Of a stretch of 64,000 bases of DNA, positions 18,650 to 27,121 are shown in pieces (position 1 is the stretch's first letter; each line of letters starts with the position of its first letter). Both the position numbers and the translations under genes were made by a program. Location of the stretch: assembly GCA_002394685.1 (NCBI GenBank), contig DGUP01000051.1:1-64000 (forward strand), given 5' to 3'. The notes under the pieces are model-generated. The model ran no database searches, was not told the DNA's origin, and worked only from the letters and a program-made list of their open reading frames with translations. The stretch comes from Treponema sp. UBA4307 (lineage in GTDB: Bacteria > Spirochaetota > Spirochaetia > Treponematales > Treponemataceae).

Positions 18650-20416
18650 ATGGGAAATTACAAAAATTTTAAGGCGGTTATTTACTGTCCGGTTGCGATG
18701 GTTATGCAGGCCACTCCGGAATCGCTGGAAAGGGAATTTGAATTTTATAAGCGCTATATTAATCCGGACAAAGTTTATATTGAACCTTACCGTTCGGGGG
18801 AACTTGCCAGCCGGGAACAGGTTCTGCTTGTGAAGGATTTTTTTGAGCGACACGGGGTGGAGACCAGCGGGGGATTTACGACTACTTCTTCCTGGAAAAA
18901 TCCTATGCCGGGTAAGGAATATAAAAAGCAGCGTATTTTTGACACTTACTGTTATACGGATAAGGACTTCCGCGCTGAGGTTCAAAAGGCTATTGAGTTT
19001 ACTGCTTCTATTTTTGATGAGATTATTCTGGACGATTATTATTTTACTAATTGTACCTGCGAGGATTGTATTAAGGCTAAGGGGGACCGGTCCTGGGCTG
19101 AATACCGTCTGGCTCTGATGAAGGATGTGAGCGAAAATGTTATTTGTAAGCCGGCAAAAAAAGTTAATCCTAAATGCAAAATGGTGATTAAGTTTCCTAA
19201 CTGGATGGAAAGTTTTGCGTCTGCGGGTTACAACCCTGGTGAAGAAAAGGATATTTTCGACGGAGTTTATACTGGAACTGAAACCCGCAATATGATGGAT
19301 CAGGACCAGAATTTGCCGAGATATTTGTCTTATTCTCTGCCACGCTGGATGGAAAATCTGGCACCTGGCAGAAACGGGGGAGGCTGGTTTGATGCTTATC
19401 AGTGTTATCCGATGGAAGCTTACCTGGAGCAGGCATATCTTACGGTTTTGTCTAAGTGCCGTGAGGTTATGATTTTCTGCTGGCCTCTCTGCTACAATCA
19501 CTATTTTATTCCTACACTGGGATTCCAGCTGGGGCAGCTTGATTCACTTATGTCTGAAACAGGCAATTGTATGGGACTTGCGGAATATCATCCTGTTAAT
19601 GCTGAAGGGGAGGATCATCTTGCGGATTATCTGGGGCTGCTGGGAATTCCTTTTGAGCCAACTCCATATTTTCCGGAAAATGCAAAAACCATTTTCTTTA
19701 CGGCTGCTTCTCTTGCGGATAAGGATTGTCTGGCAAAACTGGCGGCTTATGTTCGTAAGGGTGGTCACGCAATTGTGAGCAGCGGTTTTGTTCAGCAGAC
19801 TTTAGGTCAGGGGATTGAGCAGATGACTTCTATCCGCTGGAGGGGAAGAAAACTTACTGCAAGTCACTATCAGTATCATTCTCCAGACAGCTGGGAAGAA
19901 TATAAAATTCAGGGAACAAAGCCTGTTCTTTTCCCCCTGATGGAACACAGAAACAATACCAGCTGGATGATTCTTAAGGGGCAGACTGATGAAAAGAATC
20001 TTCCTATTTTAATCAGGGACACTTACGGCCTGGGACAAATGATGACTTTTGTTGTACCGGATAATTTTTCAGATTTGAAGGATCTGCCAAAAGAAGTGCT
20101 TACTGAAATTCGCAGGGAATTCTGCCGGGACATGCCGCTGCACTTGAACTGCGGAAAGAATATAGGTCTTTTTGTTTACGACAACAATACTTTCGTAACT
20201 TATGCCTACGATTATCTCAACGAAGGACCTGAACCATGCTTTATTTATGTTAAGGGAAAGGCTGAGTATTTGACAGATTTGGCAAATGGTCGTAAAGTAT
20301 TTCCTTGTCAGACTGTACCTGAAAACAAGTGGTTTCACAAAGAACAGGAAACTGTGTTTAAGATAGAGACCCATCCAGATATCTTCAATTTCTGGAAGAT
20401 ACAGAGGCAAAATTAG
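18650..20416 (+). CDS. Putative TIM-barrel glycoside-hydrolase-like protein
   Basis: 588 residues, no signal peptide. The first 330 residues look like a TIM barrel (FKAVIYCPVAMVMQ, VYIEPYRSGELAS, GVETSGGFTTTS, FDEIILDDYYFTNCTCEDC, KMVIKFPNW). The LDDYYFTNCTCEDC stretch with paired acidic residues and three cysteines stands out as a possible active-site or metal segment. Residues about 340-400 (AKTIFFTAASLADKDCLAKLAAYVRKGGHAIVSSG) resemble the Rossmann-like domain that follows the barrel in several glycosidases. I do not know the family's substrate. A very strong AAAGGAGG precedes the ATG. A GH31 enzyme follows after a repeat-filled gap, which supports a carbohydrate role. Confidence 0.7.
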   Translation: MGNYKNFKAVIYCPVAMVMQATPESLEREFEFYKRYINPDKVYIEPYRSGELASREQVLLVKDFFERHGVETSGGFTTTSSWKNPMPGKEYKKQRIFDTYCYTDKDFRAEVQKAIEFTASIFDEIILDDYYFTNCTCEDCIKAKGDRSWAEYRLALMKDVSENVICKPAKKVNPKCKMVIKFPNWMESFASAGYNPGEEKDIFDGVYTGTETRNMMDQDQNLPRYLSYSLPRWMENLAPGRNGGGWFDAYQCYPMEAYLEQAYLTVLSKCREVMIFCWPLCYNHYFIPTLGFQLGQLDSLMSETGNCMGLAEYHPVNAEGEDHLADYLGLLGIPFEPTPYFPENAKTIFFTAASLADKDCLAKLAAYVRKGGHAIVSSGFVQQTLGQGIEQMTSIRWRGRKLTASHYQYHSPDSWEEYKIQGTKPVLFPLMEHRNNTSWMILKGQTDEKNLPILIRDTYGLGQMMTFVVPDNFSDLKDLPKEVLTEIRREFCRDMPLHLNCGKNIGLFVYDNNTFVTYAYDYLNEGPEPCFIYVKGKAEYLTDLANGRKVFPCQTVPENKWFHKEQETVFKIETHPDIFNFWKIQRQN

Positions 20417-20440
20417 TTCACCTTTGGGTGGGAAGGGGTG

Positions 20441-20484
20441 CCTTTCGTGTGATTTTTGTCATACGAAAGGTATTTTTATTTTAC
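20441..20484 (+). terminator. Terminator after the glycosidase-like gene
   Basis: CCTTTCGTGTGA (20441-20452) pairs with TCATACGAAAGG (20459-20470) with one wobble, then a T-rich tail. The right half of the loop region is also the outermost left arm of the nested palindrome described next. Confidence 0.8.
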
Positions 20485-20787
20485 AGAAGAGGGGTATAAA
20501 AGCAAGCTCTCGGCGGGGATATAGAGGAGACATTAATTAATATGGGAAAGGGTCTGAAAAGTATTTAGAAAAACCGCAGGCTCGCCTGCTACACGCAGTT
20601 TGTGCTTGTAATTATTTACCTTAGCCGCCCTGCGGCTGCACAAACTGAGTGTTTTTTCTAAATTCTTTTCAGGCCCTGTAATGATATTTATTTTCCTGTA
20701 CAAACGCCGTTTTCCTGCCATAACCCCGCCTACGCTTGCTTTTATACCCCTGCATATGAATAGACTTACCGGGTATGACAAAAATCA
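20450..20787. repeat. Nested long palindromic element (MITE- or REP-like)
   Basis: A 338-bp stretch whose two halves are inverted copies around a centre near 20620. Outer arms: TGATTTTTGTCATAC at 20450-20464, perfectly inverted at 20773-20787. Middle arms: AGGGGTATAAAAGCAAGC at 20490-20507, perfectly inverted at 20734-20751, each followed four bases inward by a matching GGCGGGG. Inner arms: GGGTCTGAAAAG-type sequence from 20550, inverted to 20676. Core: CAGTTTGTGC (20596-20605)/GCACAAACTG (20638-20647), plus two small GC hairpins GCAGGC-TC-GCCTGC (20576-20589) and GCCGC-CCT-GCGGC (20624-20636). No credible ORF. It lies between two carbohydrate genes. Confidence 0.85.
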
Positions 20788-20807
20788 AACTTTGGGAGGG
20801 GGGGAAA

Positions 20808-20883
20808 CCGCAGGGGCGGCGGCGGCATGTAGTTTGCGCTGTAATTATTTACGGTAGCTGCCCTTGGGCTGGACAAACTGTTG
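20808..20883. repeat. Second, diverged copy of the palindrome core
   Basis: This segment aligns with 20574-20651: both begin CCGCAGG, share AGTTTG-GC, the block TGTAATTATTTAC, a GTAGC/TTAGC-GCCC segment and end ACAAACTG. It lacks the outer arms. The two copies in 310 bp indicate a repeat family rather than chance. Confidence 0.75.
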
Positions 20884-20887
20884 ATTT

Positions 20888-21042
20888 TTAATATTTTTTA
20901 AAGGAATTTTATATAAAATTTAAGTTCAAAAAGTAATTCTTTCGTGCTAATATTTGGAATAACAATCATCACAAAAAATGTGTGCTTATAATCGGATTTG
21001 AGGAACATTTCATCAAAAAGATAAATATTCTGGAGGAAAATA
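20888..21042 (+). promoter_or_regulatory. Promoter region of the alpha-xylosidase gene
   Basis: After the repeats the sequence becomes AT-rich. TTCAAA (20925-20930), 17 nt, TAATAT (20948-20953) is a plausible promoter, giving an approximately 80-nt leader ending in TGGAGG eight nt before the GH31 ATG. Confidence 0.45.
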
Positions 21043-23064
21043 ATGGCCTTTAAAAAAACAGTAAATGCACTGGTTTGGACTAAGGGTAATGAAACTCTGA
21101 AGATTGAAACCTGGGGAAAAGATTCTTTCCGCGTACGCTCAACTTTGGAGAGTGAATTTACAAAAAACGTATGGGGTTTAACAGAACCTCTTAAAGCAAA
21201 AGGCATTGCCAAAATCAAAATTGAAAAAGACGGCACTGCTTCAATTACAAATGGAAAAATTACCGCAACAGTAAACAACAACGGCGTAATTACATATTTT
21301 AAGGGCAAAGATGAAATTCTGAAAGAATATCATGCCAGCTACGACCCTTCCGTAAACAATGAAAGTGTTTGTCTGAAGGTTATTAACCGCGAATACAAGG
21401 GCATTATTGGAGGCGACTACAAACTCACAGTCCGCTTCCAGCCAAAAGATGAAGAAAAAATCTTCGGTATGGGTCAGTACCAGTTCCAGTACCTGGATTT
21501 GAAAGGCTGTACTCTGGAACTTGCACAGCGCAACTCACAGATTTCAATTCCTTTTGCAGTTTCTTCAATGGGATACGGCTTCCTCTGGAACAATCCATCT
21601 GTTGGACGCGTAACATTCGGTAAAAATATTACTCAGTGGGAATCTCAGTGCATTAAGGAAATGGACTACTGGATTACTGCCGGCGACACACCTGCTGAAA
21701 TCGTAAAGAATTATACTGGAGTCGTAGGTCGCGCACCTGTTCTTTCAAAGGACTATCTTGGTTTCTGGCAGTGTAAACTCCGCTACAGAACACAGGAAGA
21801 AGTTCTTACTGTAGCCCGCAAGTACAAGGAACTGGGCATTCATCTTGATGTAATCGTAATTGACTTCTTCCACTGGATTCGTCAGGGCGACTGGGGATTC
21901 GACAAGGAATACTGGCCTGATCCAAAGGCAATGTGTGATGAACTCCACGCAATGGGCACAAAGGTTATGGTAAGTGTATGGCCTTCTGTTGACCGCAAAT
22001 CAATTCACTTTAACGAAATGAATTCCAAGGGAATGCTGGTTCGTACAGAAAGAGGTACAATCCAGACTTACGACTTTAACGGCGACTGTATTACATTCGA
22101 TGCTACAAATCCTGAAGCAAGAGACTTTATCTGGAAAGTATGTAAGGAAAGCTACGTTAAGTACGGAATTGATATGTTCTGGCTGGACAACGCTGAACCA
22201 GATTATGCTGTTTATGACTACGACAACTACCGCTACCAGATGGGTCCTGCCCTGGCAGTTTCAAACCTTTATCCAAAATTCTATGCTCAGGCATTCTATG
22301 ATGGATGGAAAAAAATGGGCAAAAAAGATCCAGTAAGCCTTCTGCGCTGTGCCTGGGTTGGTTCACAGAAATACGGTACTGTTCTCTGGAACGGCGACGT
22401 TTCATCAACCTTTGAATGTTTAAGAAACTCTGTTGTTGAAGGCCTGAACATGGGTCTTGCTGGTATTCCTTGGTGGACAACAGATATCGGCGGCTTTATG
22501 TACGGCAATCCAAAAGATCCAAAATTCGTTGAACTTCTGGAACGCTGGTTCGAATTTGCAGTATTCTCTCCAATTCTCCGTCTCCACGGCGACCGCGATC
22601 CACACGATATTCCTCCTTTATGCAAGGATCCTCAGCAGGATTACGGTGGCGGTTACCTTTACACTGGTCAGCCAAATGAAATCTGGTGCTACGGTGAAGA
22701 AGCACAGAGAATTATGACAAACCAGATTAAGCTCCGCGAAAGCCTGAAAGATTACGTTTCTGAACTGATGAAGGAAGCAAGCAAAACTGGTGCTCCTGTA
22801 ATGCGTACAATGTTCTACGAATTCCCTGAGGATGAAAAGTGCTGGAACCTGAAGGACCAGTATATGTTCGGTGACAAGTACCTTGTTGCTCCAATTCTCC
22901 AGGCCGGACAGTTCAAGCGTTCAGTTTACCTTCCAGACGGCAAGTGGGAAAATATCCACAATCACAAGCTTTATACCGGTGGAAAGTCATATGAAATTGA
23001 TGCTCCAATCGAACTGATTCCAGTATTCAAGAGAGTACCAAAGGATCTTAAAAACGAAGAGTAA
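21043..23064 (+). CDS. GH31 alpha-xylosidase (YicI-like)
   Basis: 673 residues, cytoplasmic (no signal peptide). Releases alpha-linked xylose from oligosaccharides such as those of xyloglucan. The stretch FWQCKLRYRTQEEVL and LDVIVIDFFHWIRQGDW is characteristic of the YicI alpha-xylosidase branch of GH31. The nucleophile is Asp382 in FWLDNAEPD and the acid/base Asp452 in WNGDVSS. Domain order is N-terminal beta domain, catalytic barrel, C-terminal beta domains. RBS TGGAGG. A good terminator follows at 23101. Genus-wide, intracellular GH31 enzymes act on imported oligosaccharides; no sugar transporter is adjacent. Confidence 0.93.
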   Translation: MAFKKTVNALVWTKGNETLKIETWGKDSFRVRSTLESEFTKNVWGLTEPLKAKGIAKIKIEKDGTASITNGKITATVNNNGVITYFKGKDEILKEYHASYDPSVNNESVCLKVINREYKGIIGGDYKLTVRFQPKDEEKIFGMGQYQFQYLDLKGCTLELAQRNSQISIPFAVSSMGYGFLWNNPSVGRVTFGKNITQWESQCIKEMDYWITAGDTPAEIVKNYTGVVGRAPVLSKDYLGFWQCKLRYRTQEEVLTVARKYKELGIHLDVIVIDFFHWIRQGDWGFDKEYWPDPKAMCDELHAMGTKVMVSVWPSVDRKSIHFNEMNSKGMLVRTERGTIQTYDFNGDCITFDATNPEARDFIWKVCKESYVKYGIDMFWLDNAEPDYAVYDYDNYRYQMGPALAVSNLYPKFYAQAFYDGWKKMGKKDPVSLLRCAWVGSQKYGTVLWNGDVSSTFECLRNSVVEGLNMGLAGIPWWTTDIGGFMYGNPKDPKFVELLERWFEFAVFSPILRLHGDRDPHDIPPLCKDPQQDYGGGYLYTGQPNEIWCYGEEAQRIMTNQIKLRESLKDYVSELMKEASKTGAPVMRTMFYEFPEDEKCWNLKDQYMFGDKYLVAPILQAGQFKRSVYLPDGKWENIHNHKLYTGGKSYEIDAPIELIPVFKRVPKDLKNEE

Positions 23065-23100
23065 TCTGATTTTCAGACGCTTTTAGTTTTACACATAAGC

Positions 23101-23139
23101 CCGGAATTCTGCACTTTGTACAGGGTTCCGGTTTTTTTT
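23101..23139 (+). terminator. Terminator after the alpha-xylosidase gene
   Basis: CCGGAA-tt-CTG (23101-23111) pairs with CAG-gg-TTCCGG (23121-23131), followed by eight T. Confidence 0.85.
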
Positions 23140-23207
23140 AGGCAATTCGTTAATTGTAACTTTTTATCAGGAATTATATTCTTTTTATTAAAGGAGAAAA
23201 CCTTACG

Positions 23208-23630
23208 ATGAAAAAGTACATTTTTTTGCTGGCTGGACTTGTTATTGCAGGAGGAATATTTATGGGCTGTAACTCAACAAACGTATCAAACCTCAATAAA
23301 TATGACGATGCAGACATTATCCTTCAGGGAAACCGGACAACAGGCTACACCTGGGGCTGGTCAGCAGATGATCCAGAACTCTTTACAATAGAACATTTTT
23401 CACTTTATCGTGGAGATCAAGGACTGGTTGGTGCCGGCGAAAACAACTATTTCTATCTGAAGGGGCAGAAAGCAGGAACAACTCTTTTAACATTCTACTA
23501 TTCCCGTTCATGGGAGAAGGGGATTGACCCTGCACAGACAATCCGCTACCAGGTAACTGTTGATGAAGACCTGAAAGTCAGCATTGAAAAACTTTCTGAC
23601 ACAGAGACTCTTCAAGATTCTGCTGAATAA
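23208..23630 (+). CDS. Chagasin-like (I42) peptidase inhibitor lipoprotein
   Basis: 140 residues. Signal peptide followed by a lipobox ending at Cys21 (IFMGC), so it should be lipid-anchored. The mature domain carries the three loop motifs of the inhibitor I42/chagasin family: GNRTTGYTW (usual NPTTGYxW), GLVGAGENNYFYLKG (usual GxGGxxxFxF) and RSWEKG (usual RPWE). Chagasins block papain-like cysteine peptidases. First-motif residue N/P is replaced by NR, so inhibition may be altered. It could protect the cell from host, microbial or its own cysteine proteases. RBS AAAGGAG. Shares a bidirectional terminator with the convergent MCP gene. Confidence 0.85.
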   Translation: MKKYIFLLAGLVIAGGIFMGCNSTNVSNLNKYDDADIILQGNRTTGYTWGWSADDPELFTIEHFSLYRGDQGLVGAGENNYFYLKGQKAGTTLLTFYYSRSWEKGIDPAQTIRYQVTVDEDLKVSIEKLSDTETLQDSAE

Positions 23631-23656
23631 GAAGTGTAAATACCGAACCTCAAAAC

Positions 23657-23702
23657 AAAAGGACTGGATTCTGCAAAACACAGAACACAGTCCTTTTTAT
23701 TT
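23657..23702. terminator. Bidirectional terminator between convergent genes
   Basis: AAAAGGACTG (23657-23666) pairs with CAGTCCTTTT (23688-23697). T-runs on both strands let it serve the chagasin-like gene (plus) and the MCP gene (minus). Confidence 0.85.
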
Positions 23703-23722
23703 ATGCGGATAATCCCTGAAAA

Positions 23723-24601
23723 CTACTTTTTTAAGTCTTCCAGAATGGCCTTAATTTCGTAAGCAAAAGAATACAAATCATTAAAGAGCATCTGGTTCCT
23801 TGAAGCACAGTCTGCAAAGAAGTCTACAGTCTTCTGGTTATCATCATCATTCTTTTGAATTTGTGCGATGATTCCATCAATCTGCTCAGCATTGCCTGCA
23901 ATTGCATCCGAAATTGTCTTTACTTCTACATTATTTTTCTGGTTTCTTGCCCGGACAGTTTCAAACTTTGAAAGAGTTACTCCTGTTTCTGCTGCAAGGC
24001 CTTTCAGTGATTCATTATTTTTAGTTGTATCGCTTTCAAGAGTTGTAATAGAATTCTTAAGCAGATTAACATTATTCATAATCTTTTCAGAAGTCTGTCT
24101 TGTGTTATCAGCCAGTTTTTTTACTTCATTTGCAATGATTCTGAATCCTGCTCCTGCGGCACCGGCGTGGGCTGCTTCAATAGAAGCATTGAATGACAGA
24201 AGGTTTGTCTGTTCTGAAATATTCTGAATATCATCAACCATCTTAGAAATATCCAGAGTATGCTGAATAAGTTCAGAAAATTTTTGTACATAAGCCTTAT
24301 GTTCAGCTTCAATTTTCTGGACAGTGTTTTTAAGTTTATCAATTTCAGAATAAATATCGTTAAGGTTAGCATTATTCTTTGAAGCTCTTTCTGCAATCTT
24401 ATTAACAGCATCACCAACATCAGCAGTATTGTTTACAATCTGGTTAAGGGCCACCTTCTGACTTTCAGTGTTTGCTTTCTGAATTTCACGGTTATTAATA
24501 TATTCAGAAAGGAATTCAGAACCTATTGCGTCTTTTCCCAGATACTCAATAAGTGTAGTAACAGCATCAAGTCCGCTGGATACGAGTTTAGTTTCTTCCA
24601 T
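23723..24601 (-). CDS. Soluble methyl-accepting chemotaxis signalling protein
   Basis: 292 residues and no transmembrane segment or recognisable ligand domain. Residues 126-160 are the conserved MCP hairpin tip that contacts CheA and CheW (NISEQTNLLSFNASIEAAHAG, AGFRIIANEVKKLAD). Flanking sequence is a long coiled coil. The short head (1-40) may be where it receives input. It starts 18 nt after the FIST gene, with AGGAG 9 nt before the ATG. The pairing suggests the FIST protein supplies the sensing module that this MCP lacks; that is inference from gene order. Confidence 0.9.
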   Translation of the reverse strand: MEETKLVSSGLDAVTTLIEYLGKDAIGSEFLSEYINNREIQKANTESQKVALNQIVNNTADVGDAVNKIAERASKNNANLNDIYSEIDKLKNTVQKIEAEHKAYVQKFSELIQHTLDISKMVDDIQNISEQTNLLSFNASIEAAHAGAAGAGFRIIANEVKKLADNTRQTSEKIMNNVNLLKNSITTLESDTTKNNESLKGLAAETGVTLSKFETVRARNQKNNVEVKTISDAIAGNAEQIDGIIAQIQKNDDDNQKTVDFFADCASRNQMLFNDLYSFAYEIKAILEDLKK

Positions 24602-24619
24602 AAATAAAAATCTCCTGAA

Positions 24620-25762
24620 TTAGTCGCCTATTACCACCGAAACAAGGGTCTGGTTACAGTGGATTCTGCAGTGCTGCTCTCCGTACACAGAAAATCCCGC
24701 AAAAGTTGGGAATATTGAATTATACTTCTCTATAATTTTATTTCCAATATTCATTCGCTGGAATGCCAGGGTTCGTGTAATACAAGTCATTAACAAAGCG
24801 AATTTTGGATTTGGAACAGCTTGACGGATAGAGGCAACAGTTTCATCAGCTTTTTCCAGAGGATCACCAATGTGCATAAGTTCAACTGTTGAGTTTGGAA
24901 CAACACGGGCAAATGTTGAAATACTCTTATCCGGATTAAATCCTGCCAGAGCTGCAATATGAATCTGGCCATTAAGAAAACGACCAAAAGGATTTTCAAA
25001 GGTCATATTTTCAGCTTCAGCCTCTGAAACTCCAAGAAGTTCTGCATATACAGTTTTAGCCGGTCTGTTATCGAAAGAATAAATTCTGCGGTTAACAGGG
25101 TCACTTTCAGTAACAGCAACAGTTTTTCCTGTAGGATTGAAAATATCTTCCTGGCGAATATCAAACTTGCAGGAAGTCTTTACAAAAAGCATTACTGCTC
25201 CGTCCTGAGTTGATTTTCCGTTATAGCTGACAAAAGTTTTTGCTTCATCTCCAGTAAAACCCGCCGTACCACCAGCAAGCTTAAATTTATCATTTCTGAT
25301 TATAGAATAGAAATTGGCAAGAACAGTTTCTTCGCCATTAAAAACACCGTTTGTAAAAGCAATTGCAAATGAATCCTTGTGGGAATTTGGGTCCCCAATA
25401 CGAATTCCACAATCAGACAAAGCCCTTTCAATATCCATTTTACTTATTACAGGATACCGGCTGCCCTGTTCTACAAAAACACCTTTTACTCTGGTATCAC
25501 CGTTACTGCTCATGGTGGTTAAAACGATTGTATCATTTACAAAACCTTTTGGTGTAATTTCACCTGCAGTGCTTGCTCCAATCACTTCACTGTTTGGAAA
25601 AGCCTTTTTCATCTCCATAGAAAGCTGTGCAAAATCATACTTTATTGCAGCAAGAAAGATCACAGCCTGATATGAATCTGGTGTCTTTTTTAACTGACTT
25701 GTTAGATCTCTTACAGCAGACTGAATATCATCAACGCGTGTCAAAACAACTTCCTGATCCAT
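24620..25762 (-). CDS. FIST-domain sensory protein
   Basis: About 380 residues with FIST_N followed by FIST_C domains. VIGASTAGEITPKGFVNDTIVLTTM is the FIST_N core, GGTAGFTGDEAKTFVSYNGKSTQDGAVMLFV its end, and PFGRFLNGQIHIAALAGFNPDKSISTFARV through TCITRTLAF and FAGFSVYGEQHC the FIST_C domain. FIST domains are proposed to bind small ligands such as amino acids and often occur with signalling domains. No membrane segment. The frame opens to 25813, but the ATG at 25762 has a perfect AGGAGG and fits. Forms a two-gene unit with the soluble MCP. Confidence 0.9.
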   Translation of the reverse strand: MDQEVVLTRVDDIQSAVRDLTSQLKKTPDSYQAVIFLAAIKYDFAQLSMEMKKAFPNSEVIGASTAGEITPKGFVNDTIVLTTMSSNGDTRVKGVFVEQGSRYPVISKMDIERALSDCGIRIGDPNSHKDSFAIAFTNGVFNGEETVLANFYSIIRNDKFKLAGGTAGFTGDEAKTFVSYNGKSTQDGAVMLFVKTSCKFDIRQEDIFNPTGKTVAVTESDPVNRRIYSFDNRPAKTVYAELLGVSEAEAENMTFENPFGRFLNGQIHIAALAGFNPDKSISTFARVVPNSTVELMHIGDPLEKADETVASIRQAVPNPKFALLMTCITRTLAFQRMNIGNKIIEKYNSIFPTFAGFSVYGEQHCRIHCNQTLVSVVIGD

Positions 25763-25921
25763 AAGAATCCTCCTATATTTACTTATAAGAAATATTTTAC
25801 CCCGAATTTCCAATAAAACAATTTCTTTTTAAGAAAACATGAAAAATTTTGCTTTTAACTACCTTTTTCTCCATTTGCTAACAATAATCGTTTTGTTATA
25901 AAATAACCTTGAGGTACGCAC

Positions 25922-27109
25922 ATGGTTTATTCTGATTTTAAGGATTTGAAGATTTCCCTGCTGGGATTTGGAGCAATGAGACTTCCTTGCAAGGAAGATT
26001 CATCTATTGATCAGGAACAGGTCAACTTAATGACTGACTTTGCAATTGAAAACGGCGTCAATTATTTTGATACAGCTTACCCTTACCACGGCGGAATGTC
26101 TGAAATTTCCATTGGAAAAGCTCTGAATCGTCACCCAAGGGAAAAATGGCTTCTGGCTACAAAATATCCGGGACATCAGTTTGCCTCATCCTACAATCCC
26201 GCTGCAACTTTTGAAGATCAGCTGAAAAAATGCGGTGTTGAATACTTTGATTTTTACCTGATGCACAACATTTACGAAAATTCCATACAGAACTACCTTA
26301 ATCCAAACTATAAAATGGTAGAATATTTTATTGAACAGCGCAAACTTGGCCGAATTAAGCACCTGGGTTTTTCCACCCACGGAGATATTCCCTGCATAAA
26401 AGAATTTCTGGACCACTACGGCGAATATATGGAATTCTGCCAGATTCAGCTTAACTATCTGGACTGGACTCTGCAGAACGCAAAGGAAAAATACGAACTT
26501 CTTACTTCAAAAAATATTCCTGTCTGGGTTATGGAACCACTTAGAGGAGGAAAACTTTCAAATCTTCCGGAAGAATATGCCAGGGAACTTGAATGCCGTG
26601 AAAAAGGTTCTACTCCAACTTCCTGGGCCCTGCGTTACTTTAAGAATCTGCCGAATGTAAAAGTAGTTTTAAGCGGAATGAGTAATCTGGAACAGATGAA
26701 GGCGAATGTAAACACTTTTGCAAATGAACCGGCCCTTACCCAGGAACAGACAGATCTTTTGTACAAAATTGCTGAATCAATGAAAGATTCCCTGCCATGT
26801 ACCGCGTGCCGTTACTGTACAGCAGGTTGTCCTAAAAAGCTTGATATTCCTGAGCTAATTAAATTTTATAATGATTTAAAATTCCAGGATTCCTTTACAG
26901 TTTCCATGCGCCTTGAAGCTTTTCCACAGGACAAACTTCCTTCAGCCTGCATAAAATGCCGCAAGTGTGAACAGATTTGCCCTCAGAAAATACAGATTTC
27001 TGACGCTCTGGAAGAACTGGCTGAAAAATTTGCAAAAATGCCACGCTGGCTGGACCTTTGCAAGCAGAGAGAAGAAGCACAGAAAAAGGCTTCTGCAAAT
27101 TTACAGTAA
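25922..27109 (+). CDS. Aldo/keto reductase with C-terminal 4Fe-4S clusters
   Basis: 395 residues. Residues 1 to about 280 form the AKR barrel: GFGAMRLP, the catalytic NYFDTAYPYHGGMSE (Asp/Tyr), EKWLLATKYPG (Lys) and YFDFYLMHNI (His). Residues about 290-360 hold two cysteine clusters, CTACRYCTAGCPKK and CIKCRKCEQICPQK, typical of ferredoxin-fused AKRs in anaerobes. It probably moves electrons between ferredoxin and an organic carbonyl; the substrate is unknown. GAGG precedes the ATG. A YkgJ-like cysteine-cluster gene follows 12 nt downstream, forming a small redox operon. Confidence 0.93.
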   Translation: MVYSDFKDLKISLLGFGAMRLPCKEDSSIDQEQVNLMTDFAIENGVNYFDTAYPYHGGMSEISIGKALNRHPREKWLLATKYPGHQFASSYNPAATFEDQLKKCGVEYFDFYLMHNIYENSIQNYLNPNYKMVEYFIEQRKLGRIKHLGFSTHGDIPCIKEFLDHYGEYMEFCQIQLNYLDWTLQNAKEKYELLTSKNIPVWVMEPLRGGKLSNLPEEYARELECREKGSTPTSWALRYFKNLPNVKVVLSGMSNLEQMKANVNTFANEPALTQEQTDLLYKIAESMKDSLPCTACRYCTAGCPKKLDIPELIKFYNDLKFQDSFTVSMRLEAFPQDKLPSACIKCRKCEQICPQKIQISDALEELAEKFAKMPRWLDLCKQREEAQKKASANLQ

Positions 27110-27121
27110 CAGGATTGGTAT

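Noticed and set aside
20533..20781. 82-residue minus-strand ORF within the palindrome
   Set aside because: It follows from the inverted repeats, has no ribosome site or recognisable domain, and crosses the structured arms.
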